A DNA stretch of 64,000 bases from Bin75 sp965200435 (lineage in GTDB: Bacteria; Nitrospirota; Nitrospiria; Nitrospirales; UBA8639): the NCBI GenBank assembly GCA_965200435.1, contig OZ241337.1:1426001-1490000 (forward strand). The letters run 5' to 3'. How positions within the stretch are numbered: the stretch's first letter is position 1; the number at the start of each line of letters is the position of its first letter. Position numbers and translations under genes: made by a program. Below, piece by piece: positions 46,700 to 55,234 of this stretch. Below the pieces are notes generated by a model, which worked only from the letters and a program-made list of their open reading frames with translations, had not been told where the DNA came from and made no database searches.

Positions 46700-47359
46700 A
46701 TGGTAAAATTAACTTACGAAAATCAGGGCTACTGGGATCGGCTGCATAGGGCGGAGTCCTGGATTAGCCGGGCCGACAGCCTCAAAGAACAAAACCTTAA
46801 AGAACAGGAATGGGATGATGACCATGGTCCCCTTATTTTTTATTGGATAGCGTTCAATGCCCTGTATGGGCAGCACGATAAAATACGAAGGGGAGAAAGG
46901 GAGGCTATTAAGCGGTTTTTAAATCAGATTTGTAAATTGGACCAAGGGGACGGGAGTTTGTCAGGAATACTGCGCGATCTCAAATTTAAATCAAAAGCAG
47001 ACCGTCTGTTAAAAGACCAGTTCCTTTCAGAAATTTATTGGAAAGAAGGTCGGTCGACTCATTTCAAGCAGAACTAAAAAAAGGATTGGGAGAAAGCACA
47101 AACTGCTTATGAACGAAGAAAGTTGGACGAATACCTAACCATTTTATTTGAACGCCTTCGAGTGCTCAGAAACCAGATCTTTCATGGTTGTTCAACGGAT
47201 AAAAAGAGTTTGAATAAAAACTCGCTTCGACCTGCATTGGAAATACTCGAAAAACTTGCTCCCCAGTTCCTGAAAATTTTTCGAGAACGTGGGCAAGGAT
47301 ATGATTGGGGTAAAGTTCCATATCCCCGAAAAGGTTCTCCTCAACATCCTTTACGTTGA
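46700..47359 (+). pseudogene. HEPN-like protein with an in-frame stop
   Basis: ATG 46700 begins KLTYENQGYWDRLHRAESWI, then LIFYWIAFNALYGQ, typical of HEPN-type helical proteins. TAA at 47075 stops the frame, but the same frame continues as KKDWEKAQTAYERRKLDEYL and LRVLRNQIFHG, which carries the HEPN R-x4-H motif. With the motif downstream of the stop, the product would lack its active site. Located 33 bp behind hicA. HEPN proteins are often ribonucleases in defence or toxin systems. The stop could be decay or an assembly error. Confidence 0.65.
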
Positions 47360-47383
47360 ATAAATCGATTCAAAAATCGCTAG

Positions 47384-47526
47384 GGAACCTCTGGTTTATT
47401 GCACTATCGGGCGCATGGCGGCGTTGTGTCCTCGCTCAGCCCTCGCCTATTTCTATGATACGCCTCGGGCTTCGCTGCGGGACGCCTTGCCCTGCATCCC
47501 GCTATCACAAGAAATTCAGAGGTTCC
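47384..47526. repeat. MITE copy G (143 bp)
   Basis: Orientation as copies A, B and E. Flanks CTAG and CTCA. It starts 24 bp after the HEPN stop codon. Confidence 0.85.
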
Positions 47527-47641
47527 CTCAATCAAATTCAATGTTTGGCCTGCTTCTCGCAAGCGCCGCATGATGTTCTCCAACGAAGCTTGCGAATGCT
47601 ATACTTTGCAACCATTGTCGTCATCCTGCGGGAGGAAATTT

Positions 47642-47881
47642 ATGGCCAATAGCGCGTGAACGACGGTTTACTTGAACCCTGGGGTCTATCGTGCTCTGAA
47701 GTTGAAATCGGCAGAGAGTGATCGAACGCTCTCCGATATCGTCAACCAAGCGGTACTTGAACTGTTGAGGGAAGACTCCCTCGATTTGCAGGCCGTTGAA
47801 AAACGACGCGGGGAACCGAGTCGTCCCTTCGAGGAGGGGCTCAAGGATTTAAAGCGTGACAGGCTTAAATTGCGGCAATAA
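47642..47881 (+). pseudogene. Second RelB-type antitoxin copy, nonsense-mutated
   Basis: Reads MANSA, TGA (47657), then TTVYLNPGVYRALKLKSAES and DRTLSDIVNQAVLELLREDS as in the gene at 42627, where the codon is CGA. The 100 bp upstream also match (GCATGATGTTCTCCAA, GAGGAAATTTATGG), so leader and gene were duplicated together. A TTG at 47672 could still start a shortened product. No toxin follows. Confidence 0.75.
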
Positions 47882-48071
47882 GAAGAAATCTATAACCAGA
47901 GCACCCGTTCCTCAATATGAGTGGGTGACGGCAAGCCTGGTAGAGGCTGAGGCTGATGGGTTCAAGCCATGTTCGATGTGTTTTTCCCCAGCGACTGACG
48001 CATAGGCGGACAACGCGCGCGAGACCGGACAAGTCGCGCCATAAGATGGCGCAGCTACATTTCTAGCCAAC

Positions 48072-49241
48072 CTAAATACCCTCCATTTCTTTCCCTGCTT
48101 CTCGAAACGCATTCACCACTGTTTCCAACTGCTCTTCCGTATGTTCCGAACTCACGGTGAGGCGGAGCCGGCTTTTGTCTTTCGGGACGGTCGGAGGACG
48201 GATGGCCGGGACGTACACGCCGGCTTTGTACAGGGCTTGTGACATGGCTAACGCTCGTTCCGGCGACTTCACGATGACCGGCAGGATCGGGCTTTGCGAG
48301 CCGGCGAGTTGAAAGCCCATGTTGTGCAGGGCGGCATGGAGCGTGTTTCGGTTGCTCCACAGGCGTTCCCTGCGTGCAGGTTCGTTTTGGATAATCTGAA
48401 TCGCCGCGGATGCGCCGGCGGCGATGGCCGGTGGTGGCGCAGTCGTGTAGATGAAGGCCTTTGACGTATTGATGAGGTATTCCTTGAGGGCCGCCGTGCC
48501 TGCCGCATAGCCGCCGCTGGTTCCAATGGCCTTGCTCAACGTGCCCATCTGGATCAGGTCCTGAGGATTTAAGCCGAAGTGTTCGACCGTTCCTCGACCG
48601 GTTTTCCCCATGACGCCGGTGCCGTGGGCGTCATCCACCACCAGCGTGGCCTCATACTGTCGGCACAGGTTCAGCATATCCGGAAGTGGCGCCAAGTCGC
48701 CGTCCATGCTGAAGACGCCCTCGGTGATGACAAGGGTTGACCGGGATTTTTCCCGCTTCTTGAGCAGTTTTTCCAGGTGCTCGACGTCGTTGTGGTGAAA
48801 CACGCGTAGTGTGGCTTTGGCCAGCCGGCAGGCTTCTATCAGACTGGCGTGGCCGTAGCGGTCGGCCAGGATAAGGCCGTTCCGGTCGATGAGCGCCGGG
48901 ATCAGCCCCAGGTTTGTCGTGTATCCCGTGCCGAAGGCCAGGGCGGCTTCGACTTGCTTGAATCCGGCCAGGTCCCGTTCCAGTTGGTGGTGGGGCGTCA
49001 TGGTGCCGGCAATGAGACGCGCCGCGCCGCTGCCGACGCCCCATTGTTCGATCGCGTCGATGGCTGCCCGGTTGACGGCGGGATGATTGGCCAGCCCGAG
49101 ATAGTTATTCGAGGCCATGGCGATGAATCGACGGCCTTCGATGGTGAGAGTCGGGTCCGACGGTGATTCTACGATCCGTAGCTGCCGGCGCAGGTATCGA
49201 GTTTCTAAATTCTTTATCTCTTGTTCAAGGTCGCGTAACAT
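48072..49241 (-). CDS. bioF: 8-amino-7-oxononanoate synthase (BioF-type alpha-oxoamine synthase)
   Basis: 389 residues. PLP-dependent: SNNYLGLANHP, GSGAARLIAGT, VDDAHGTGVMGKTGRGTVEH and the PLP Lys in TLSKAIGTSGGY. The C-terminal IRPPTVPKDKSRLRL favours BioF (pimeloyl-ACP/CoA plus alanine, biotin synthesis) over glycine C-acetyltransferase (Kbl). No other bio gene is adjacent. Divergent from ilvB, sharing a 268-bp gap. Confidence 0.82.
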   Translation of the reverse strand: MLRDLEQEIKNLETRYLRRQLRIVESPSDPTLTIEGRRFIAMASNNYLGLANHPAVNRAAIDAIEQWGVGSGAARLIAGTMTPHHQLERDLAGFKQVEAALAFGTGYTTNLGLIPALIDRNGLILADRYGHASLIEACRLAKATLRVFHHNDVEHLEKLLKKREKSRSTLVITEGVFSMDGDLAPLPDMLNLCRQYEATLVVDDAHGTGVMGKTGRGTVEHFGLNPQDLIQMGTLSKAIGTSGGYAAGTAALKEYLINTSKAFIYTTAPPPAIAAGASAAIQIIQNEPARRERLWSNRNTLHAALHNMGFQLAGSQSPILPVIVKSPERALAMSQALYKAGVYVPAIRPPTVPKDKSRLRLTVSSEHTEEQLETVVNAFREAGKEMEGI

Positions 49242-49351
49242 ACGGCTACGTCCGGGTGAGTATGATGCCTTTGGGGCTACAGGCGTCTGACTTGCCGGGC
49301 TGCGCTGTTCTTGAAACGACTCGTCGGTCTCGGGGCTTGCCGCGGTTTGAG

Positions 49352-49380
49352 TTGACTTGTGGATAACGTAGGTTTATCAT
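49352..49380 (+). promoter_or_regulatory. Sigma-70-type promoter for ilvB
   Basis: TTGACT (49352-49357), 17-bp spacer, TATCAT (49375-49380). Transcription would start near 49387, giving a leader of about 120 nt. Confidence 0.6.
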
Positions 49381-49386
49381 CACCCA

Positions 49387-49509
49387 TTTAGGTCTACAAC
49401 CACTGGAAACAATTGGGTTTCTTGCTCGACAAGAGACATGGGGTGTCACCAGAGAGTTTGAACTGAACCGGTCATATATGGTGGCCGGTTCAAACAGGTG
49501 AGGGAGATC
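49387..49509 (+). promoter_or_regulatory. Structured ilvB mRNA leader
   Basis: Three hairpins in a row: TCTTG-CTCGA-CAAGA, GACA-TGGGG-TGTC, and GTTTG...AACCGG pairing with CCGGTTCAAAC (to 49496), the last ending just before the Shine-Dalgarno AGGGAG. No T run and no leader peptide rich in branched amino acids is evident. It may affect translation; no known riboswitch class recognised. Confidence 0.35.
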
Positions 49510-51288
49510 ATGGCACAGCTTACAGGAGCCGAGATTTTTGTGGAAGCCTTGAAGCGAGAAGGCGTGAAAACGATTTTTGCTCTTCCCGGCGGGGTGGTCC
49601 TGAAAATTTTCGACGTCCTGCATCAACAAAAAGACATCGAAGTCATCTTGCCCCGGCACGAACAGGCAGCCGGCCACATGGCGGAGGGGTATGCGAAAGC
49701 CATGGGAAAACCCGGGGTGGCCTTGATTACGTCGGGTCCCGGCATGACCAACGTGATCACCGCCCTGGCCGATGCCTATATGGATTCCGTGCCCATGGTG
49801 TGCTTTTCCGGTCAGGTCCCCACGGCGCTTATTGGAAACGATGCCTTTCAGGAAGCCGACAACATCGGGCTCAGCCGCCCCTGCACGAAATATAACTTTT
49901 TGGTGAAGGACGTGGGCGATTTGGCGCAGACCATCAAGGAAGCGTTCTACATCGCGTTCACGGGCAGACCCGGTCCCGTCCTGGTGGACATTCCCAAGGA
50001 TATTTCCATGGAGAAGGCTGATTTCAAATATCCGGACTCCGTCTCGATTCGCGGCTACAGTCCGACCTACGAAGGCAGCAAGTGGCAAATCAAGCAAGCC
50101 GCGGATGCCATCATGAAGGCGCGCCGGCCCGTTATCTACATTGGCGGGGGTGTGCAGTTGTCCGGCGCCTCGGCGGAAGTGCGCGAATTGGCCGAGATGA
50201 CCCAGATTCCCGTGAACCAGACCTTGATGGCCTTGGGGGGGTTCCCCTGTCAACATCCATTGTCCTTGGGGATGCTCGGCATGCACGGCACCTACGTCGC
50301 CAACATGGCCATCCATTATTCCGATCTGGTGATTGCCATCGGCGCCCGCTTTGATGATCGCGTGACCGGGAAGGTATCCGAATTTTGTCCGAGTGCCAAG
50401 ATTATCCATATCGATATTGATCCGACCTCGATTCGCAAGAACATCCATGTCGACATTCCCATCGTCGGTGATTGTAAATGTGTGTTGCAGGAGTTGAACA
50501 ACGTGCTGCGTGCGACGGTGAACGGCGACCAGAAAGAATGGCGCAAGCCGTGGTGGGATCAACTGAATGCGTGGAAGGCTGCCCATCCCCTGCGCTACAA
50601 GCAGGATGAGGACAAGTTGATCAAGCCGCAGTATCTGATCGACCGGGTCCATCAACTGACGAAGGATCGTGACCCGATCGTGTCCACCGACGTGGGCCAG
50701 CATCAGATGTGGGCGGCGCAATACTTTCATCTCACCAAACCGAATACGTGGCTGACCTCGGGTGGGTTGGGGACGATGGGCTTCGGGTTTCCCGCAGCCC
50801 TGGGAGCCCAGGCGGCCTTTCGTGATCGACTCGTGCTGTGTATTGCGGGTGACGGGAGCGTCCAGATGAACTCCCAGGAATTAGCCACGGCCGTGATCGA
50901 GAAACTACTGGTCAAGGTGTTTATCATCAATAACCGGTTCCACGGTATGGTGCGACAATGGCAGGACCTGTTCTATGAAGGCCGTTATGCGTGCAGCTAC
51001 CTGGACCAATCACCGGATTTCGTGAAACTTGCGGAAGCCTACGGCGCGGCCGGCTTGCGCATTCAAAAAGTGAGCGAAGTGGATGACGGGATTCGAGAGG
51101 CGATGGCCATTGACAAACCGGTCTTCATTGACGTGCCGGTGGACCAATTCGAGAATTGTTATCCCATGATACCGGCCGGTGGTTGCAACCATGAAATGAT
51201 TCTGGAAGATCCTCCGGAGTTGCAGAAGCGGCAAGCCTCTGGGCCGGTGGGCAAAGAGGAAAGCAAAGATACCATTCTGACGGCGTAG
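49510..51288 (+). CDS. ilvB: Acetolactate synthase, large catalytic subunit
   Basis: 592 residues. ThDP enzyme of valine, leucine and isoleucine synthesis. Catalytic Glu region RHEQAAGHMAEGYA near residue 50, FAD region with GARFDDRVTGK, and the ThDP/Mg motif GDGSVQMNSQELATAV..... NN near residue 445. ATG 49510 is preferred (AGGGAG just upstream); GTG 49498 is in frame but contains that ribosome site. First gene of the branched-chain amino acid cluster. It condenses two pyruvates, or pyruvate with 2-oxobutyrate, and works with IlvN. Confidence 0.96.
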   Translation: MAQLTGAEIFVEALKREGVKTIFALPGGVVLKIFDVLHQQKDIEVILPRHEQAAGHMAEGYAKAMGKPGVALITSGPGMTNVITALADAYMDSVPMVCFSGQVPTALIGNDAFQEADNIGLSRPCTKYNFLVKDVGDLAQTIKEAFYIAFTGRPGPVLVDIPKDISMEKADFKYPDSVSIRGYSPTYEGSKWQIKQAADAIMKARRPVIYIGGGVQLSGASAEVRELAEMTQIPVNQTLMALGGFPCQHPLSLGMLGMHGTYVANMAIHYSDLVIAIGARFDDRVTGKVSEFCPSAKIIHIDIDPTSIRKNIHVDIPIVGDCKCVLQELNNVLRATVNGDQKEWRKPWWDQLNAWKAAHPLRYKQDEDKLIKPQYLIDRVHQLTKDRDPIVSTDVGQHQMWAAQYFHLTKPNTWLTSGGLGTMGFGFPAALGAQAAFRDRLVLCIAGDGSVQMNSQELATAVIEKLLVKVFIINNRFHGMVRQWQDLFYEGRYACSYLDQSPDFVKLAEAYGAAGLRIQKVSEVDDGIREAMAIDKPVFIDVPVDQFENCYPMIPAGGCNHEMILEDPPELQKRQASGPVGKEESKDTILTA

Positions 51289-51294
51289 GGCGAG

Positions 51295-51415
51295 GACGAA
51301 GCCCCCTCACCCCAGCCCTCTCCCACAAGGGGAGAGGGTGTTATAGGGAAAAGCTCGATGCGGCCATCCTACAAAGCCAACTGACCCCCTCTCCTACAAG
51401 GGGAGAGGGGATTAT
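51295..51415. repeat. Two CCCTCTCCC / GGGAGAGGG inverted repeats
   Basis: CCCCTCACCCCAGCCCTCTC with the complementary GGGGAGAGGGTG, then a second CCCCTCTCC...GGGGAGAGGGG. Same class as copies near 19890, 25880, 26100 and 58950. They lie between ilvB and ilvN without breaking the gene order. Confidence 0.7.
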
Positions 51416-51436
51416 AGAGAAAAGGGTAGAGCATTC

Positions 51437-51958
51437 GTGGAACACATTATCGCAGTGACGTTGGAAAATAAATCCGGGGCCTTGTCACGGGTCGCGGGCC
51501 TGTTCAGCGGCCGGGGGTTCAACATCGAAAGTTTGTCGGTGGCGCCCACGCTCGACCCGACCGTGTCGATGATGACCGTGGTCACAAGCGGCGATGACCG
51601 CATCATTGAGCAGATCCTCAAGCAGTTGAATAAAATCATCGACGTCATCAAGGTGGTTGACCTCAATGAAAGCGACGCCGTGAGCCGTGAAAGTGCCTTG
51701 ATTAAAGTACACGCCCGGTCGGAGGATCGGGCCGAGGCCTTGCGGATTGCCGACATTTTTCGAGCCAACGTGATTGACTCGTCCCCAACGTCCTATACGA
51801 TTGAAGTCACCGGTGACGTGCAGAAGATTCACGCCATTATCCAGTTGCTCCAACCCCTCGGCATCAAGGAAATCGTCAGGACCGGCCGAATTGCCATTGC
51901 GCGGGAACCCGTTCGGACGGTGGCGAACCAGTCGCGCCCGCTTGCCAAAGCCAATTAG
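51437..51958 (+). CDS. ilvN: Acetolactate synthase, small regulatory subunit
   Basis: 173 residues, full family length. GTG start. ACT domain with HIIAVTLENKSGALSRVAGL, FSGRGFNIESLSV; the C-terminal domain has GDVQKIHAIIQLLQPLGIKE. It gives valine feedback and activates IlvB. Its TAG stop is part of the TTAG target duplication of MITE copy H, so the native last residues may differ slightly. Confidence 0.95.
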   Translation: MEHIIAVTLENKSGALSRVAGLFSGRGFNIESLSVAPTLDPTVSMMTVVTSGDDRIIEQILKQLNKIIDVIKVVDLNESDAVSRESALIKVHARSEDRAEALRIADIFRANVIDSSPTSYTIEVTGDVQKIHAIIQLLQPLGIKEIVRTGRIAIAREPVRTVANQSRPLAKAN

Positions 51959-52100
51959 GGAACCTCTGATTTCGTGTGAGAGCGGGATGCAGGGCAAGGC
52001 GTCCCGGAGCGAAACCCGAAGCGTATCCTAGAGAGAGGTGAGGGGTGAGCGAGGATACCACGCCGCCATGAGCCCGATCGTGCATTCAATCAGAGGTTCC
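51959..52100. repeat. MITE copy H (142 bp) in the ilv cluster
   Basis: Exact TTAG duplication (51955-51958 and 52101-52104). The left TTAG contains the ilvN stop codon. Right end is the complement of GGAACCTCTGATTGAATG. Confidence 0.9.
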
Positions 52101-52188
52101 TTAGAAGGGTCTCAATAAAGTGTTGTGGTGGCAAACCCAGCGATGGGCTTGTTTGGAGTGAATCGCGCTAAAAGGAGGGCGAGAGGAG

Positions 52189-52506
52189 ATGCACGTCCAA
52201 CCCATTATGTTGCCAGCAATCCTTTGTATTTTAGCAGGATGTGCAACGCCTCATGTCGTTGTTATCAAGCAAGTCGGTGATAAAAAGCTATCGTGTGAAG
52301 ACCTTGAAGAACAGATAGAAGATGCGAACAGATTTGAAAGAAAGGCTAGAGATGAAAGAGGAGTAACCGGTACAAATGTGGCTGCTGCGGTATTCTTCTG
52401 GCCGGGTCTGCTTGCAACGTATGCTAATGCTGACGACGCTATTGATGCTGCCCAAGAGCGAAGACGTTATCTGACGAAAATCTATGAAGAAAAAGGTTGC
52501 GACTAA
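52189..52506 (+). CDS. Small lipoprotein of unknown function
   Basis: 105 residues. Shine-Dalgarno AAGGAGG 10 nt before the ATG. Lipobox CILAGC with the lipidated Cys at residue 18. The mature part has KKLSCEDLEEQIEDANRFER and a short hydrophobic stretch (NVAAAVFFWPGLLATYA) near residues 63-80, then a Cys-containing end. Lower GC than ilvN and ilvC, suggesting an insertion between them along with MITE H. No family recognised. Confidence 0.65.
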   Translation: MHVQPIMLPAILCILAGCATPHVVVIKQVGDKKLSCEDLEEQIEDANRFERKARDERGVTGTNVAAAVFFWPGLLATYANADDAIDAAQERRRYLTKIYEEKGCD

Positions 52507-52616
52507 ATCACATGTAACGGAGATTATTGACTTGAGCGATTTAGCATGGCTGAAGGAGCCAATGAGTTGCCGAGAGCCTGTGATGTTGGTTTTCTTCGTT
52601 CCTCAAGGAGTCGGTT

Positions 52617-53630
52617 ATGAAAATCTTGTATGACAACGATGCGGATTTACAGGAAATTTTGAACAAGAAAGTGGCGATTGTGGGGTTCGGCAGTCAGGGG
52701 CATGCCCATGCCCTCAATCTGTCGGAAAGCGGCGTCGACGTGGTCGTCGGTCTGCGGGAAGGCGCGTCCTGGAAAAAGGCCGAAGCCACGGGTCTCAAAG
52801 TGATGCCGGTGGCCGACGCCGTGAAACAGTCGGACGTGATCATGATTCTGGCCCCGGACGAAGTGCAGCCGGCCATTTATCGGAACGAGATCGCCCCGCA
52901 GTTGAAGGACGGCGCGTTTTTGGCGTTCGGTCACGGGTTTAACATTCACTTCGGGCAAATCCAGCCGCCGGCCGGGATCAACGTGTTTATGGTGGCGCCC
53001 AAGGGACCCGGCCATTTGGTCCGCTCGGAATACACGAAGGGAAGTGGGGTGCCGTGTTTGTTGGCCGTCCATCAGGACCCCAGCGGCGAGACCGTGCAAG
53101 TCGGATTGGCGTATGCCTCGGCCATCGGCGGCGGGCGAGCCGGCGTCATCGAAACGAGTTTCCGGGAAGAAACTGAGACCGATCTTTTCGGTGAGCAGGT
53201 CGTCCTGTGCGGCGGCCTGACCTCGTTGATCCAAGCGGGGTATGAGACCTTGGTCGAAGCGGGTTATTCCCCGGAAATGGCGTATTTTGAATGCTTGCAC
53301 GAGGTGAAGCTGATCGTCGATTTGATCTATCAGGGTGGGATCGCCAACATGCGATACTCCATCAGCACGACCGCCAAATACGGCGACGTCACCCGAGGTC
53401 CGCGCATCATTACGAACGAAACCAAACAGACCATGAAGAAAATTCTCCGGGATATCCAAAGCGGCCGGTTTGCCCGGGAATGGGTCCTCGAAAATCAGGC
53501 GAATCGTCCCGTGTACAATGCCCTGCTCAAACGGGGCAAGGAGCATCCCATCGAAGAGGTTGGGGAACGGTTGCGCGGAATGATGCCCTGGTTGCACAAG
53601 GACAAACTCGTGGACCAGAAAAAAAATTGA
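52617..53630 (+). CDS. ilvC: Ketol-acid reductoisomerase
   Basis: 337 residues, class I (short) type. NADPH-binding GFGSQGHAHALNL near residue 24, metal-binding region ETETDLFGEQVVLCGG near residue 188 and YSPEMAYFECLHEVKLIVDL. AAGGAG 7 nt before the ATG. It isomerises and reduces acetolactate and acetohydroxybutyrate, the step after IlvBN. Confidence 0.97.
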   Translation: MKILYDNDADLQEILNKKVAIVGFGSQGHAHALNLSESGVDVVVGLREGASWKKAEATGLKVMPVADAVKQSDVIMILAPDEVQPAIYRNEIAPQLKDGAFLAFGHGFNIHFGQIQPPAGINVFMVAPKGPGHLVRSEYTKGSGVPCLLAVHQDPSGETVQVGLAYASAIGGGRAGVIETSFREETETDLFGEQVVLCGGLTSLIQAGYETLVEAGYSPEMAYFECLHEVKLIVDLIYQGGIANMRYSISTTAKYGDVTRGPRIITNETKQTMKKILRDIQSGRFAREWVLENQANRPVYNALLKRGKEHPIEEVGERLRGMMPWLHKDKLVDQKKN

Positions 53631-53676
53631 GATAGGGAACAACGATTCTTGTTCTCTACCGGAAAAACAGGTCGGC

Positions 53677-54327
53677 ATGGCTGATCGTGCGAAAGGTTTC
53701 CCGATTGCTCCGGAAGGGGTGCCTTTTGTCGCAGGCGCGGCGGTGCCGGCGGCGTTGGCCGGGTTGTTGGGTTGGCGAAAAACCTCCATGGCCTTTGGTG
53801 CCCTTGCGTGTTTTACCGGCTGGTTTTTTCGAAATCCTCCTCGCACGCCTCCCCGGGGTGATAACCTGATTCTGGCACCTGGCGACGGGAAAGTGATCGC
53901 GATTCAGAAAGAATTTGAACCGAGATATTTGAAAGAGCAAAGTATCAGGGTCAGTATCTTTCTCAACATTTTTGACGTACACATCAATCGGATGCCCTGT
54001 GCAGGCACGGTGGTGGATATGGCCTACCGGCCGGGCCGATTTCTCGACGCGGGCGGTGAGGACGCGACGGTGTATAACGAACAGAATGCGCTGATGATCG
54101 AGACTCCCTCGAATAAAAAGGTGCTCTGCGTCCAAGTCGCGGGCCTCATTGCTCGCCGGATCGTGTGCTGGGTACAGCCGGGCGATGCCGCGGTGCCGGG
54201 TGAACGCTTCGGCCTCATCCGGTTCGGGTCCCGGATGGATACGTATTTTGACGTTGGGAACCGGATTCGCGTCAGGGTCGGCGATCTGGTCAAGGGGGGC
54301 GAATCCATACTCGCGGAGTTCACGTGA
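53677..54327 (+). CDS. psd: Phosphatidylserine decarboxylase (short, soluble-type proenzyme)
   Basis: 216 residues. One or two hydrophobic N-terminal helices, then FRNPPRTPPRGDNLILAPGDGK, SIFLNIFDVHINRMPCAGTV and the self-cleavage site in RFGSRMD, where the Ser becomes the pyruvoyl group. Turns phosphatidylserine into phosphatidylethanolamine. Overlaps pssA by 4 bp, so the enzyme and its supplier are coupled. Confidence 0.93.
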   Translation: MADRAKGFPIAPEGVPFVAGAAVPAALAGLLGWRKTSMAFGALACFTGWFFRNPPRTPPRGDNLILAPGDGKVIAIQKEFEPRYLKEQSIRVSIFLNIFDVHINRMPCAGTVVDMAYRPGRFLDAGGEDATVYNEQNALMIETPSNKKVLCVQVAGLIARRIVCWVQPGDAAVPGERFGLIRFGSRMDTYFDVGNRIRVRVGDLVKGGESILAEFT

Positions 54328-55115
54328 AAGGCCGAATTTTCAAAAATAAGGAAGGGAGACGTCGCCGGGGCGTCCATCTGATCCCCAATATTCTCACGAC
54401 CGGCAATCTGTTCAGCGGGTTGGCTGCGGTCGTGTTGGTGTTTCACAATCGATTGGGCGCGGCGGCTGTGGCGATCCTGATTGCAATGGTGTTCGACGTC
54501 CTGGATGGCACGTCTGCCCGCTTGACCGACAGTTCCAGTGAATTTGGAGTGGAATACGATTCGTTGTCGGATCTCGTTTCCTTCGGACTGGCTCCCGGGT
54601 TTTTGATTTATGTGTGGGTGCTGGAGTCCCCGGGGATGCTGGGGGCGGCGATCATGTTCGCGTACGTGGCCTGTGGCGCGTTGCGCTTGGCCCGATTCAA
54701 CGTCATGGCGGGTAGTGGGGACAGTCGCTTTTTTACGGGTTTGCCCATTCCGGCGGCGGCCGGGTTGATCGCGACGTTTTATATCTTCAACGCGCACATC
54801 GGTCACCTTCCGGAAAGCATCCTGCCTTCGGTGGTGATCGGCTTGAGTTTGTTGATGGGGTTCCTTATGGTCGGTACGGTGAAATACCGTAGCATGAAAC
54901 AGTTGAAATTTGCAGGCCATAATCATTTCATGTATCTGGTCTGGGCCGTCTTGATTCTGGTGTCCGTCATGGCCTATCCTCAACTGATGCTGTTCGTGCT
55001 GCATCTGGCGTACGTGAGTTCCGGGTTGCTGGAAAAAGGCTGGAGTGCCGTTACCGTCCCAACAACGAGAGACTCGCAGGTTCGGGTTCCGGTGTCGTCG
55101 GATTCAAAGGACTGA
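54324..55115 (+). CDS. pssA: CDP-diacylglycerol-serine O-phosphatidyltransferase
   Basis: 263 residues, multi-pass membrane protein. The CDP-alcohol phosphotransferase motif is complete: DGTSARLTDSSSEFGVEYDS followed by LSD, matching DG-x2-AR-x8-G-x3-D-x3-D. GTG start overlapping the psd stop (GTGA). It makes phosphatidylserine, which Psd uses. Confidence 0.95.
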   Translation: MKGRIFKNKEGRRRRGVHLIPNILTTGNLFSGLAAVVLVFHNRLGAAAVAILIAMVFDVLDGTSARLTDSSSEFGVEYDSLSDLVSFGLAPGFLIYVWVLESPGMLGAAIMFAYVACGALRLARFNVMAGSGDSRFFTGLPIPAAAGLIATFYIFNAHIGHLPESILPSVVIGLSLLMGFLMVGTVKYRSMKQLKFAGHNHFMYLVWAVLILVSVMAYPQLMLFVLHLAYVSSGLLEKGWSAVTVPTTRDSQVRVPVSSDSKD

Positions 55116-55119
55116 TCGT

Positions 55120-55215
55120 ATGGAGCCATGGCAAGGAAAAGGAAGGGGCACGCTTCTCTTAGATGACACGGTGCAGGAACGGCCAGGTCTGCTGAAATTC
55201 TCAGCAAGGCCCTGA
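55120..55215 (+). CDS. Possible leucine-containing leader peptide before leuA
   Basis: 31 codons from ATG 55120 to TGA 55213, 4 nt after pssA. It has consecutive Leu codons CTT CTC TTA (codons 12-14) and CTG CTG (codons 24-25). An intrinsic terminator starts 20 nt after its stop, upstream of leuA, the layout of ribosome-mediated attenuation. No clear Shine-Dalgarno and no antiterminator pairing was established, so chance is possible. Confidence 0.35.
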   Translation: MEPWQGKGRGTLLLDDTVQERPGLLKFSARP

Positions 55216-55234
55216 TGATCCCGAAGCAGGTCGC

